Shown here: piece after piece, positions 37,630 to 46,796 of the stretch | Numbering within the stretch: position 1 is the first letter of the stretch | How the letters are laid out: each line of letters begins with the position of its first letter | Origin: Arthrobacter sp. MN05-02 | Lineage (GTDB): Bacteria; Actinomycetota; Actinomycetes; Actinomycetales; Micrococcaceae | Length of the DNA: 64,000 nucleotides | Direction: 5' to 3' | Assembly (NCBI GenBank): GCA_004001285.1 | Contig: AP018697.1 | Span: forward strand, 1,798,001-1,862,000 | Program-made: the position numbers and the translations under genes | Notes under the pieces: generated by a model | What the model was told of the DNA's origin: nothing | The model's input: only the letters and a program-made list of their open reading frames with translations | The model's database searches: none

Positions 37630-39065
37630 CACGCCAGATCGCCTTCAACCTGTTCGAGATGAACTGCGTGGGACACATCTCCCACGGACTCTGGGTCCAC
37701 CCCGAGAACAACAGGCACCGCTTCAACGACCTCGACTTCTGGGTGGAGACCGCCAAACTCCTCGAGGCCGGCCTGTTCGACAGCGTCTTCCTCGCGGACG
37801 TCATCGGCACCTACGACGGCTACCGCAACGGACCGGAGACGGCACTCCGCGAAGCAGTGCAGATCCCGAGCAACGATCCCCTGCTGATCATCCCGGCCAT
37901 GGCGGCGGTGACCGAACACCTCGGCTTCGCGGCGACCTTCTCCACGACCTACGAGCCGCCGTTCGCGTTCGCGCGCCGCGCCTCGACACTCGACCACCTC
38001 ACGAAGGGGCGGTTCGGCTGGAACATCGTGACCTCGTACCTGCCCAACGCGGCGCGCAACTTCGGTCTGGCGGACGAGGTCGAGCACGACCAGCGCTATG
38101 CCATCGCCGACGAGTACCTCGATGTGCTCTACAAGCTGTGGGAGGGTTCCTGGGATGACGATGCCGTGGTCGAGGACCGGAACCGCCGCATCTACACGGA
38201 TCCGACCAGGGTCCGCTACATCAACCACCGCGGCCCCCACTTCTCCGTCGCCGGACCGCATCTCAGCGCACCCTCGCTCCAGCGCACACCCGTCCTCTTC
38301 CAGGCGGGGAGCTCGACGGCGGGCAAGGCGTTCGCCGCCAGGCACGCCGAGGGGGTCTTCGTCGGCGGACGTGATGCCGCCGCCTACCGGGAGAACGTGC
38401 AGGACCTCCGCCGGCTCGCCGTGGAGAACGGCCGCCGGGCGGACCACATCAAGGCCTTCGCAGGCGCCGTCGTCATCGTCGGCCGCACGCACAAGGAGGC
38501 GCAGCGGAAAGCGGACGAGTACCGGCGCCTCTCGAGTGCCGAAGGCTACCTCGCGCACGCCGGAGGTGGGGGCATCGATTTGGCCGCCTACCGCCCGGAC
38601 GAGGTGATCGACGACATCCTCGCGCGTGAGGACCGGCCCGGCCGGGACCGGCAGCCGAGCAACAGGCGGCACCCGGCGGGTACGACGGTCGGTCAGGCCC
38701 TCGAACGCATCACGAGGTTCGATCGCGGACCCTTCGTGGCGATCGGCACGCCCGGCGAGGTCGCGGACGAGATCGAGCGGTGGGTCGAAGGCACCGACCT
38801 CGACGGGTTCAATCTGCGGCAGTTCCTCACGCCCGGGACGGCCGAGGACTTCATCGAACTCGTGATCCCCGAACTCCAGAAGCGCGGCCTGTACCGCAGG
38901 TCCTACGAGGAGTCCACCCTCCGCGAGCGCCTGTTCGGTCGCGGGAACACGAGGCTGTTCGACCAGCACCCGGGAGCGAGGTACCGCAATGGTGCCCATC
39001 TCGGTCCCGATGCCGGCACCATGGCGGCCGCCGCTGCCGGGGCCGCGGCCCCGTCCTACGCCTAG
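37626..39065 (+). CDS. LLM class FMNH2-dependent monooxygenase (NtaA/SnaA/DszA family)
   Basis: A 479-residue luciferase-like monooxygenase that uses reduced FMN and oxygen. The start IAFNLFEMNCVGHISHGLW, the GWNIVTS segment and TPVLFQAGSSTAGKAFAARH identify the nitrilotriacetate/pristinamycin/dibenzothiophene-sulfone monooxygenase family, which cleaves C-N or C-S bonds. It overlaps the ATPase gene by four bases. With the importer and the SfnB-like oxidase, cleavage of an imported organosulfur compound is the best guess. No flavin reductase gene is in the operon, so reduced FMN must come from elsewhere. The Ala-rich last 20 residues are atypical. Confidence 0.92.
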   Translation: MTRQIAFNLFEMNCVGHISHGLWVHPENNRHRFNDLDFWVETAKLLEAGLFDSVFLADVIGTYDGYRNGPETALREAVQIPSNDPLLIIPAMAAVTEHLGFAATFSTTYEPPFAFARRASTLDHLTKGRFGWNIVTSYLPNAARNFGLADEVEHDQRYAIADEYLDVLYKLWEGSWDDDAVVEDRNRRIYTDPTRVRYINHRGPHFSVAGPHLSAPSLQRTPVLFQAGSSTAGKAFAARHAEGVFVGGRDAAAYRENVQDLRRLAVENGRRADHIKAFAGAVVIVGRTHKEAQRKADEYRRLSSAEGYLAHAGGGGIDLAAYRPDEVIDDILAREDRPGRDRQPSNRRHPAGTTVGQALERITRFDRGPFVAIGTPGEVADEIERWVEGTDLDGFNLRQFLTPGTAEDFIELVIPELQKRGLYRRSYEESTLRERLFGRGNTRLFDQHPGARYRNGAHLGPDAGTMAAAAAGAAAPSYA

Positions 39066-39073
39066 GAGCGCCG

Positions 39074-40378
39074 ATGTCCACGACGATCAACACCCACCCG
39101 CGCAACGGCGGGTCCCCGGCCGGCCCGCACCAGGCGCCCGCCACCGAGGTGCTGCTCGACAGGTTCCGCCCCGTCTTCGCCCGCATCGCCGGGAGTGCCG
39201 CCGAACGTGAGCGGAACCGCACCCTGCCCTTCGAGGAGGTGGACACGCTGAAGGAAGCAGGGTTCGGCGCCCTGCGCGTGCCGGTGGAATACGGCGGATC
39301 CGGGGCGAGCCTGCGTCAGCTGTTCGTCCTGCTGACGGAACTCGCCGCCGCGGATTCCAACCTGACCCAGCTGTGGCGGGGACACTTCGCCTACGTCGAG
39401 GGGACACTGCTCCAGCCGCGTTCGGCGCACCGCGACCGCTGGTTCCTGGACATCGCCGCCGGGGCCATGGTGGGCAATGCCTCGAGCGAGTTGTCCGGCA
39501 CGTCCCTGAGGGACATCCGGACGTCCCTCATCCCATCGGCAGCCGGCGACACGCAGACCCTGACGGGGACCAAGTACTACAGCACGGGCAGCCTCTACGC
39601 GGACTGGATCGCGGGCAGCGCCGTGCGCGACGGCGAGCGCGTCGGCTACGCGGTCCGGGCCACGGCTCCGGGAGTCGACCGGATCGACGACTGGGACGGT
39701 TTCGGGCAGAGACTGACCGGCAGCGGCACCACCCGCTTCACGGACGTACGCGTGGACCCGCGGGACGTGCGTTCCTCCTCCCCCGACACCCCGAGCCATG
39801 TCCATGCCTTCTTCCAGCTGGTGCTCGTGGCGTCCCTCGCCGGCATAGCCCGCGCGGCGGCAGGTGACGCAGCGGCCTTCGTGCGGCCGCGGACGCGGTC
39901 CTACGTGAACGCACCGACGCCCCTGCCGCGGGAGGACCCGCAGGTGCTGCAGGTCCTCGGCGAGCTCTCCAGCCTGGCCTTCTCGGCCCGGGCGGTCGTG
40001 CTGGCGGCAGCCGACGCGCTCGACGCCGCCTTCACGGCGGTCACCGAGGTGCGCCAGGGGAGGTCACCCGACGGCGGGACGGCGGACACGCAGCCTGCCG
40101 GCCAGGGTCCGGGCGAGGACGCCGCCCGGGCTGCTGTCGACGAGGCAGAGATCGCCGTGAGCCAGGCGCAGGTGGTCTCCGTCGACCAGGTCCCCCGGGC
40201 GGCCACCCACCTCTTCGAGGTCGGCGGTGCCTCGGCGACGTCGACGGGCAGGGCGCTCGATCGGCACTGGCGCAATGCGAGGACCATCTCCTCGCACAAT
40301 CCCGCCATCTACAAGGCACGGTCCCTCGGCTACTGGGCCGTGCACGGCGAGCGCGAGCCGTTGCCCGGGGACGCCTGA
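39074..40378 (+). CDS. acyl-CoA-dehydrogenase-fold monooxygenase (SfnB/DszC-like)
   Basis: A 434-residue flavoprotein with the acyl-CoA dehydrogenase fold. VPVEYGGSGASLRQLFVLLT, GNASSELSG and FEVGGASATSTGRALDRHWR fit the group of flavin-dependent monooxygenases that includes SfnB and DszC, which act in use of dimethylsulfone and dibenzothiophene. ATG at 39074 follows AGGAGCG, 8 bases after the LLM gene. A long insert of about 35 polar residues near 330-365 (rich in Gly, Asp and Ala) is unusual. It is the last gene of the six-gene operon. Confidence 0.88.
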   Translation: MSTTINTHPRNGGSPAGPHQAPATEVLLDRFRPVFARIAGSAAERERNRTLPFEEVDTLKEAGFGALRVPVEYGGSGASLRQLFVLLTELAAADSNLTQLWRGHFAYVEGTLLQPRSAHRDRWFLDIAAGAMVGNASSELSGTSLRDIRTSLIPSAAGDTQTLTGTKYYSTGSLYADWIAGSAVRDGERVGYAVRATAPGVDRIDDWDGFGQRLTGSGTTRFTDVRVDPRDVRSSSPDTPSHVHAFFQLVLVASLAGIARAAAGDAAAFVRPRTRSYVNAPTPLPREDPQVLQVLGELSSLAFSARAVVLAAADALDAAFTAVTEVRQGRSPDGGTADTQPAGQGPGEDAARAAVDEAEIAVSQAQVVSVDQVPRAATHLFEVGGASATSTGRALDRHWRNARTISSHNPAIYKARSLGYWAVHGEREPLPGDA

Positions 40379-40449
40379 CCTGGCGGAGGCAGGCGCAGGC
40401 GGGAACCGGTGCGGACAGGATGCACCCGTGCACCGGATAGCGTGGAGGT

Positions 40450-41023
40450 ATGACCCCTGAGTTCCGGTACGACGTGGAGATCCTGCACCTGCTCGTGTCC
40501 GGGGCGCATGCCTACTTCGGACGGGCGCGGGACGGCGCCGCCGATGTCGCCACCGTCGACGCCGCCGGCGTGGACGTGGTGGAGGGCAAGGGCATCGTCG
40601 GTGACCGCTTCTTCGGCAAGGCCGCGCACATGGACGCCGCGGTCACCCTGATGGCCGTCGAGTCGCTCGAGGCCATCGCGGCGGAGTTGGGAGCGGCGCC
40701 CTTCGATGCCCTGCTCCCCCCGTCGCAATGTCATCCTGCGGGGTGCCGAACTGGTGCCGCTCATCGGGCAGGACTTCGTGCTGGAGTCCGGTGGTGGACG
40801 TGTGGCGTTCCACGGCGGACGGCATGCCCATCCCTGCGCCTGGATGGACCGCGTCCTGGCGCCGGGAGCGCACAAGGCCATGCGTGGGCGGGGCGGCCTG
40901 CGCTGCCGCCCCCTGTCCAGCGGTGTCCTGCAGCGCGGCCCGGCCGTCCTGATCAGCCCGGTCCGCCTGGATCCGGGCAGGGCGTCCGCGCCGTCCGTGC
41001 TGCGCCCTTCCCGGCTGCCCTGA
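40450..41023 (+). pseudogene. MOSC domain protein, frameshift in a C run
   Basis: The first frame gives a MOSC domain with GKGIVGDRFFGKAAHMDAA; at the six-C run 40716-40721 it goes out of frame. With one C fewer the sequence continues RRNVILRGAELVPLIGQDFV and ends at 41023 with about 190 residues in total. MOSC proteins carry sulfur on a conserved Cys for molybdenum-cofactor enzymes; here the Cys is in HPCAWMDR of the second half. Since both halves are well conserved, a sequencing error is as likely as a real mutation. Linked by position to sulfur metabolism. Confidence 0.8.
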
Positions 41024-41027
41024 GGAT

Positions 41028-41601
41028 TCAGGCCGTCACGGCGCCGGCAGGGGCGAAGGAGACGTCGGCGGTGTCGTCGACGGTCGCCGTGCGCCCCGGC
41101 GCGGACTGGTACTGCCAGTACATGTTGGTGTGCCCGATGACCTTGTCCGGCGTCGGGGCGCCCCATTCGCTCAGATCCTCGGTCGTGTGCGCGTCACCGA
41201 CGAGGGTGACGTCGTAGCCGCGCACGAAAGCACCATGGATGGTCGAGCGGATGCAGGCGTCCGTCTGGGCACCCGACACCACGAGCCGGCCCACGCCGGA
41301 CGCCTCGAGGACGTCCTCGAGGTCCGTGTCCTCGAACGAATCACCGTAGGTCTTCCGGACGAGGGGGTTCGCCGGCCAACCGCTCGAGCTCCGGCACGAG
41401 CTGCCAGGCATCGCTCCCGACCTCCAGTTCGGCGTCCGAGTGCTGCACCCAGACCACCGGGACGCCCTCGCTGCGGGCCCGTGCCACCAGGGCATCGATG
41501 TTGCACACCACTGCATCCCGCGCATGGGCACCGGCGACGACGCCGGTCTGTACGTCGACGACCAGGAGGGCGGTGTGGGGACGGTTCTGCAGGGTGGTCA
41601 T
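41028..41601 (-). pseudogene. isochorismatase-like cysteine hydrolase, frameshift in a G run
   Basis: Two frames together give a complete hydrolase of about 190 residues. The first (start 41601) has the catalytic Asp in LLVVDVQTGV; the second has Lys in VRKTYGDS and the nucleophile in GAQTDACIRST. They meet at the five-G run 41363-41367; one base fewer restores the frame. Family members hydrolyse amides and vinyl ethers; substrate unknown. It is convergent with the MOSC gene, with only four bases between the stops. Real mutation or read error cannot be separated here. Confidence 0.8.
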
Positions 41602-41766
41602 GGCTGCTCCTTCGAATGGTCGGCCGACCGTGGCGCGGACCTGCCGCGTCCTCGGGCTGGGGAAAGACTACGACCACGCACACGGCGGGGACAGGAGCAT
41701 CGAGGACAGCTTCCTTCCGCATCGGCCTGGGTCCTCAGGCAGGCCGGGACAGGACCGAAACCGTCA

Positions 41767-41805
41767 GGCACCGGGCAGGCACCGGGCAGGCACCGGGCAG
41801 GCACC
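41767..41805. repeat. 11-base tandem repeat
   Basis: GGCACCGGGCA is repeated three times in full from 41767, followed by half a copy. It lies in the gap between two genes divided by 260 bases and downstream of the secreted-protein gene on the minus strand. It is not coding. Confidence 0.85.
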
Positions 41806-41861
41806 ACCCGGCATGGTGCGCGGGCGGTGCCTGCCGTGGCCGGACCTGACGGTAGCCGGAC

Positions 41862-42386
41862 CTAGCGGTGACCGCCGAGGATGCCGAGCTCCACAGCTTT
41901 CGCCGCGCCGTCCGCCTCCTCCTGAGTGAGGGACCCGTCCGAGACCGCCGCGTCGAGCCGTTCCTGCAGGGCCGCCGATCGTTCTTCCTGCTGCTCGGCC
42001 CGGAGCTCGTCGAGGGCGCCCTGCACCGTGGCCTCGTCCAGTTCCAGTGCTTCCGCGAGCGATGCTGCGAGCGCGGACCTCAGGGCATCCCGGTCCGGCG
42101 TGCCTCCTGCGTCCTTCCCGGCCCGCGCTTCGTCACGGATGGCCTGCAGGGCGTCGCTGACAGCCGACTCCTCGACCCCGAGCTTCTCCGCGAGGCTCGC
42201 GGCATCGAATCCGCCGCCGTGACGCCCGGACCCGCTCCCGCCTCCCTCGCCCGGGGTGGCCGATGCGCTCGCCGACGGCTCGGGCGCCGTCGTCGCCGCG
42301 TTGGCCATTCCCGTGACGCCGAGGCTGGCCCCCGCCACCAGGGCTGCCGCGCCGAAGCCCAGTGCGATCTTCCTACGCTGAATCAT
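41862..42386 (-). CDS. small secreted protein, unknown function
   Basis: A 174-residue exported protein. The signal peptide ends at MANAA (about residue 31), then a Ser/Pro/Gly-rich linker with a His/Gly patch (GRHGGG), then four to five Ala/Glu-rich helices. The repeated pattern LAEKLGVEESAVSDALQAIR and LAEALELDEATVQGALDELR shows two short internal repeats resembling small secreted helix-rich proteins of actinobacteria. No catalytic motif. A single gene unit. Confidence 0.82.
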   Translation of the reverse strand: MIQRRKIALGFGAAALVAGASLGVTGMANAATTAPEPSASASATPGEGGGSGSGRHGGGFDAASLAEKLGVEESAVSDALQAIRDEARAGKDAGGTPDRDALRSALAASLAEALELDEATVQGALDELRAEQQEERSAALQERLDAAVSDGSLTQEEADGAAKAVELGILGGHR

Positions 42387-42641
42387 TGTGTCTCCTCGAT
42401 CTGCCGCTTGTAGCGGTTCCTGTAGGGCCCCGACGGCCCATCACCCACTTTCACCATCCCGGTTGTGACCCTGCTGTCGTGACGCTGTGCACGACCTGTG
42501 ACACCGGACGCTGTTCCGTGCCCGTCCGACTATCCATCCGTCAGGCCCACACCGGGGAAGTCGGGCAGCATCGATGGTTCTCCGCACCTACAGGACCCAC
42601 CGCGAACCGCGCGCCCGAACCCGCCCGTCCCGGTCGACCTG

Positions 42642-43106
42642 TCATCGGCCGCGGTAGGCCGCCTCGAGGGCCGCGATGTCCAGCTTGCCCATGCCCAGCA
42701 TCGCCGCCATGGCGCGCTGCGCACCCTCGGCATCGTCCCCGCCGATCAGGCTCGGCAGCACGGTGGGCACGATCTGCCACGACAGCCCGAACCGGTCCCT
42801 GAGCCAGCCGCAGCGGCTCTCCTCCCCGCCGGCCGTCAACGCGGTCCAGTAGTGGTCCACCTCCGACTGGTCGGCGCAGGCGATCTGGAACGACACCGCT
42901 TCCGTGAAGGTGTAGAGCGGTCCGCCGTTCAGGGCGATGAACGGCTGGCCGTCGAGTTCGAAGGACACCGTCAGGGCAGGGGCGTCCGGTTCCCGGCCTG
43001 CGCGTGACATGCTCACGATCCGCGAGTTCCTCACCACCGAGGTGTAGAGCTCAGCCGCTTCCTCGGCCCGGCCGTCGAACCAGAGGCAGGGGGTGATCGA
43101 TCCCAT
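42642..43106 (-). CDS. PhnB-like VOC protein (3-demethylubiquinone methyltransferase-like)
   Basis: A 154-residue protein starting MGSITPCLWFDGRAEEAAEL, with CGWLRDRFGLSWQIVPTVLP near the end, typical of the PhnB/3-dmu-9_3-mt group of VOC proteins. Despite the database name these are not shown to be methyltransferases. ATG at 43106 follows AAGGACAC and begins the conserved part; a longer frame to 43166 is less likely. It diverges from the DUF3054 gene. Confidence 0.9.
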   Translation of the reverse strand: MGSITPCLWFDGRAEEAAELYTSVVRNSRIVSMSRAGREPDAPALTVSFELDGQPFIALNGGPLYTFTEAVSFQIACADQSEVDHYWTALTAGGEESRCGWLRDRFGLSWQIVPTVLPSLIGGDDAEGAQRAMAAMLGMGKLDIAALEAAYRGR

Positions 43107-43199
43107 CGGAGTGTCCTTCGCTCGTGCCGCGCTGCACCGCCCGGATGTCGCCCGAATGTAGTCCACGGGACCCGAGCCGACAACCAGTAGGCTGGATGC

Positions 43200-43631
43200 A
43201 TGCCCCGAGCCAGCCTTCCACCTGCCAGGGCCGAGCAGTCACCCGGCAGGGCGGCGGCAGCTCCGCTCGCCTGGATCGTGCTCGACGCGGTCCTGATCCT
43301 CGCCTTCGCCGCTTCGGGCCGCAGGACGCACGAGCACGGGGTGACCGTCGCCGGCGTCCTCGGAACGGCCTGGCCGTTCCTCCTCGCCTACGCCGTCGGC
43401 TTCCTCGCGATCCGCGCGTGGCGACGCCCCGCGGCGATCCGTCCCGCCGGGCTGGTCCTGTGGCTCGGCACGGTGGTCGGCGGGCTCGCCCTCCGCGCCC
43501 TGTCGGGCGGCGGAGTGGCCGTCAGCTTCCAGATCGTGACCCTGCTGGTCCTCGGGGCGTTCCTGCTGCTGCCGCGCGCACTCGCGCGCGTCCGCCGGGG
43601 CCGACGACGCCCTGTGCGGCCGGTAGCGTAG
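43200..43631 (+). CDS. DUF3054 membrane protein
   Basis: A 143-residue protein with four hydrophobic helices (about residues 22-40, 48-70, 80-97 and 106-122) and an Arg-rich tail. FLLAYAVGFLAIRAWRRP and GLVLWLGTVVGGLALR fit DUF3054, small integral membrane proteins common in actinobacteria and haloarchaea. Function unknown. The RAM-domain gene follows after 34 bases. Confidence 0.87.
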   Translation: MPRASLPPARAEQSPGRAAAAPLAWIVLDAVLILAFAASGRRTHEHGVTVAGVLGTAWPFLLAYAVGFLAIRAWRRPAAIRPAGLVLWLGTVVGGLALRALSGGGVAVSFQIVTLLVLGAFLLLPRALARVRRGRRRPVRPVA

Positions 43632-43665
43632 GCCCGAGTTCCTTCCCCACCCCGAAAGGCACGCC

Positions 43666-43947
43666 ATGATCACCGCTTTCGTCCTCATCCAGACCGATGC
43701 GTCGCGCATCCCCGAGAGTGCCCAGGCCATCTCGGAGATCGAGGGGATCAGCGAGGTCTACTCGGTGACGGGCGAATGGGACCTCATCGCGATCGCCCGG
43801 GTGAGCCGCCACGAGGACCTGGCGGACGTCATCGCCGACCGCCTCTCGAAGATCGAGGGGATCCGCTCGACGACGACGCAGATCGCCTTCCGGTCCTACT
43901 CCCAGCACGACCTCGACGCCGCGTTCTCCTTGGGGTTCGACAGCTGA
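43666..43947 (+). CDS. stand-alone RAM/Lrp-AsnC effector domain protein
   Basis: A 93-residue protein that is only the ligand-binding half of an Lrp/AsnC regulator; no DNA-binding helix-turn-helix is present. ITAFVLIQTDASRI and VTGEWDLIAIARVSRHEDLA match the RAM fold that binds amino acids and oligomerises. Such proteins are widespread in actinobacteria and may sense amino acids or modulate full-length Lrp proteins. GAAAGG precedes the ATG. It converges with trpD, 47 bases away. Confidence 0.9.
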   Translation: MITAFVLIQTDASRIPESAQAISEIEGISEVYSVTGEWDLIAIARVSRHEDLADVIADRLSKIEGIRSTTTQIAFRSYSQHDLDAAFSLGFDS

Positions 43948-43994
43948 GGCGCTGCCGGGAATCCGCTGCGTGAGCGGCGGGCAGGCGCGGCCGG

Positions 43995-45056
43995 TCAGGC
44001 GGAGCGGCTGACGTCGACCCACCGCTCGAGCACGCCGGCCGCGGCACCGGAATCGATCGAGGCGCGGGCCCGGTCCATCGCCGAGCGGATGCGACCGACG
44101 AGATCGCCCTCCGAGCCCTCGTCGAACGCGACCAGGCCCGCGGCGGCGTTGAGGACGACGGCGTCGCGCACCGGTCCCGCCTCGCCGGCCAGCACCGCGC
44201 GCACCACACCGGCATTGCCCGTGGCATCGGAGCCCCGCAGCGCGTCGACGGGGACGACGTCCAGGCCGAAGTCGCCGGGATGCACCTCGTGCGCCCGGAC
44301 GTGCCCGCCCCGGACCTCCCAGACCGTGGAGGAGCCGCTCGTCGTCAGCTTGTCGCGGCCGTCGTCGCCGCGGAACACGAGCGCGCGGATGCCCCGCTCG
44401 GCGAGGACACCCGCCATCAGGGGCGCCATGCGGGCGTCCGCGCACCCGAGGGCCTGGGCGCTCACGCCGGCAGGATTGCTGAGGGGGCCGAGGAAGTTGA
44501 ACGCCGTGGGGACACCCAGCTCACGCCGCGGTACGGCCACGTGCTTCATGGACGGGTGGAAGACCTGGGCGAAGCAGAACGTGATCCCCGCCTGCTCTGC
44601 GGTCCGCGCGACCTCGGCCGGCGCGAGATCGAGCCGGACGCCGAGCTCCTCGATGACGTCGGCCGCACCGGAGGCGGAGGACGCCCCCCGGTTTCCGTGC
44701 TTGACAACCTTCGCGCCGGCCCCTACGGCCACGAGCGACGCCATCGTCGAGATGTTCAGGGTGTCCAGGCCGTCGCCTCCGGTTCCCACGATGTCCAGGG
44801 TGGGACCCGCGACCTCGATCCGGTGTGCCCGTCCGAGCATCGCCTCGACCAGCCCGAGGAGCTCGCCCACGGACTCCCCCTTGGCGCGGAGCGCGATCAG
44901 GAACCCGGCGATCTGGGTATGGCTCGCCTCTCCGGCCATGATGGTGTCCATCGCCCAGCGGCTCTGCCCGGTGCTCAGATCGGTACCCGCCAGCAGGGAC
45001 GAGAAGATCGACGGCCAGGTGGGTCGGTCCGCGGCAGGGCTCGTTGTCAGGCTCAC
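43995..45056 (-). CDS. trpD: anthranilate phosphoribosyltransferase
   Basis: Transfers the phosphoribosyl group of PRPP to anthranilate, second step of tryptophan synthesis, in the cytoplasm. The 353-residue protein has all key motifs: [17 protein letters not shown] for [20 protein letters not shown] and the anthranilate-binding part near ADVIEELG. The gene stands alone and not in a trp operon, as in other Micrococcaceae. GTG at 45056 lies only eight bases after a GATAAT -10 box on the minus strand, so the transcript is close to leaderless. Confidence 0.96.
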   Translation of the reverse strand: MSLTTSPAADRPTWPSIFSSLLAGTDLSTGQSRWAMDTIMAGEASHTQIAGFLIALRAKGESVGELLGLVEAMLGRAHRIEVAGPTLDIVGTGGDGLDTLNISTMASLVAVGAGAKVVKHGNRGASSASGAADVIEELGVRLDLAPAEVARTAEQAGITFCFAQVFHPSMKHVAVPRRELGVPTAFNFLGPLSNPAGVSAQALGCADARMAPLMAGVLAERGIRALVFRGDDGRDKLTTSGSSTVWEVRGGHVRAHEVHPGDFGLDVVPVDALRGSDATGNAGVVRAVLAGEAGPVRDAVVLNAAAGLVAFDEGSEGDLVGRIRSAMDRARASIDSGAAAGVLERWVDVSRSA

Positions 45057-45069
45057 CGTCCAAGATTAT

Positions 45070-45082
45070 CTACGAATTGTAG
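45070..45082. promoter_or_regulatory. CTAC-N5-GTAG element at the trpD promoter
   Basis: CTACGAATTGTAG is an inverted repeat with a five-base spacer. On the minus strand its second half runs into the trpD -10 region (GTAGATAAT). The same element occurs before qcrC and ctaC in this window. Confidence 0.6.
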
Positions 45083-45192
45083 AAAGTCATCCCGGGGAAC
45101 TTCCGCGGAATTCCGGGCGATGGGGCTCCTCGCCGCGCCACGGCAGGCTCCGGGCGGCCGTTTCGCGTTGGTGATCGTCGCGATCTTGGGGA

Positions 45193-45198
45193 CATAAT
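45193..45198 (+). promoter_or_regulatory. -10 box of a leaderless ctaE promoter
   Basis: CATAAT ends six bases before the GTG of ctaE, which places the transcription start at or next to the start codon. No ribosome site is seen, as expected for a leaderless message. Confidence 0.55.
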
Positions 45199-45204
45199 GA
45201 GTCT

Positions 45205-45843
45205 GTGACATCTGCGACCCAAGCCCCCAGCGCCGCCCCGCATCCCGCGCTCAACCGCCCCAACATGGTCTCCGTAGGAACCGTGGTGTGGCTGTCCAGC
45301 GAGCTGATGTTCTTCGCCGGCCTCTTTGCCATGTACTTCACCCTGCGCTCCACCTCCAGCGAGCTGTGGGCCATGGAGACCGAGAAGCTGAACGTACCGT
45401 TCGCGCTGATCAACACCGTCATCCTGGTGTCGAGCTCCTTCAGCTGCCAGTTCGGCGTCTTCGCCGCCGAGCGCCTGCAGCCACGCCGGACCGGCGGGCT
45501 CTTCTCCTTCGCCCGCTGGGGCATGGTCGAGTGGTTCCTGCTGACCTTCCTCATGGGTGCGATCTTCGTCTCCGTGCAGGCCTACGAGTACGCGGAGCTC
45601 GTCGCCGAGGGCGTCGCGCTGTCGTCGAACGCCTTCGGGTCGGCCTTCTACATCACCACCGGGTTCCACGGCATCCATGTGATCGGCGGGCTCATCGCCT
45701 TCCTGTTCATCATCGGCCGAGCCTTCATCGCGCGGCGCTTCGGCCACTTCGAAGCCACCTCGGCCATCGTGACGTCCTACTACTGGCACTTCGTCGACGT
45801 CGTCTGGATCGGCCTGTTCATCATCATCTACTTCCTTCAGTAA
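45205..45843 (+). CDS. ctaE: cytochrome c oxidase subunit III
   Basis: A 212-residue integral membrane subunit of the aa3 oxidase, five helices as in other actinobacteria. It begins with a short soluble tail and [20 protein letters not shown], and has [16 protein letters not shown] and [19 protein letters not shown], the subunit III signatures. It is the first gene of the ctaE-qcrC-qcrA-qcrB block that is typical for actinobacteria. Starts with GTG right after a leaderless promoter. Confidence 0.96.
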   Translation: MTSATQAPSAAPHPALNRPNMVSVGTVVWLSSELMFFAGLFAMYFTLRSTSSELWAMETEKLNVPFALINTVILVSSSFSCQFGVFAAERLQPRRTGGLFSFARWGMVEWFLLTFLMGAIFVSVQAYEYAELVAEGVALSSNAFGSAFYITTGFHGIHVIGGLIAFLFIIGRAFIARRFGHFEATSAIVTSYYWHFVDVVWIGLFIIIYFLQ

Positions 45844-45862
45844 TCACCTCCTGTAATCTCTT

Positions 45863-45875
45863 CTACTAGAGGTAG
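45863..45875. promoter_or_regulatory. CTAC-N5-GTAG element before qcrC
   Basis: CTACTAGAGGTAG lies 20 bases after the ctaE stop and 54 bases before qcrC. Its right half merges with TAGAAT, a -10-like box, so qcrCAB may have its own regulated promoter here. Confidence 0.55.
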
Positions 45876-45929
45876 AATTCAAGAAGGACCTCCAGCAGCT
45901 CTGGTACCACAAAAGGCAGGAAGCATTCC

Positions 45930-46721
45930 GTGAAGGCACTCTCCCAGAGGCGGCGTCACCCACTAGCAGCATTCGCGCTGCTCCTGATGGCACTCCTCGT
46001 CACCGGCGGGATCTACGCCGCAGCCAGCACCGCCAATGAGGCGCAGGCACAGACCACCACGTTCACGGCGGACGACGTCGAAGAGGGCAGCAAGCTCTTC
46101 TCGGCCAACTGTGCGTCCTGCCACGGCATGGGTGCGACCGGATCGGACGCCGCGCCGTCGCTCGTCGGGGTCGGCGCCGCCTCCGTCGACTTCCAGGTCG
46201 GCACCGGCCGCATGCCCATGCAGATGGACGGCCCGCAGGCGCAGGCCAAGCCCGTCCAGTTCACCGATGAGCAGATCCGCCAGATGGCCGCGTACGTCGC
46301 CTCGCTCGGCGCCGGTCCGGCCATCCCCTCCGAGGAGATCCTCGACGCCTCCGCCGGCGACGCCTCCAAGGGCGGGGAGCTGTTCCGCGTGAACTGCGCC
46401 ATGTGCCACAACGCGGCAGCGGCCGGCGGCGCCCTGACCGGCGGGAAGTTCGCCCCGTCCATCGACGGCACCAGTGAACGGCACATCTACGAGGCCATGG
46501 TCACCGGTCCGCAGAACATGCCCGTCTTCAGCGACGCGAACATCGCCCCGGAGGACAAGCAGGACATCATCGCGTTCCTCAAGACCATCGAGGAACAGGG
46601 TTCCCCGGGCGGAGCGGAGCTCGGCTCGCTGGGTCCGGTCTCGGAAGGACTCTTCATCTGGGTCGCCGGCATGGGCGTCGTCATCGCCTTCACGGTGTGG
46701 CTCACGTCAAGGTCCTCCTGA
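45930..46721 (+). CDS. qcrC: diheme cytochrome c of the bc1 complex
   Basis: A 263-residue subunit that passes electrons from the Rieske/cytochrome b part to the aa3 oxidase, replacing a soluble cytochrome c. It has an N-terminal membrane helix (about residues 12-32), two heme-binding motifs CASCH (Cys61-His65) and CAMCH (Cys156-His160) and a C-terminal anchor helix. The start is GTG. qcrA follows after 75 bases. It carries the two-heme layout known for actinobacterial bc1-aa3 supercomplexes. Confidence 0.96.
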   Translation: MKALSQRRRHPLAAFALLLMALLVTGGIYAAASTANEAQAQTTTFTADDVEEGSKLFSANCASCHGMGATGSDAAPSLVGVGAASVDFQVGTGRMPMQMDGPQAQAKPVQFTDEQIRQMAAYVASLGAGPAIPSEEILDASAGDASKGGELFRVNCAMCHNAAAAGGALTGGKFAPSIDGTSERHIYEAMVTGPQNMPVFSDANIAPEDKQDIIAFLKTIEEQGSPGGAELGSLGPVSEGLFIWVAGMGVVIAFTVWLTSRSS

Positions 46722-46796
46722 CCATCCGCCCCCGCCTCGACAACGAATCAATGACAAACCTGCGCATGCAGTACCTAAAGAAGGATGAGAGGGATC

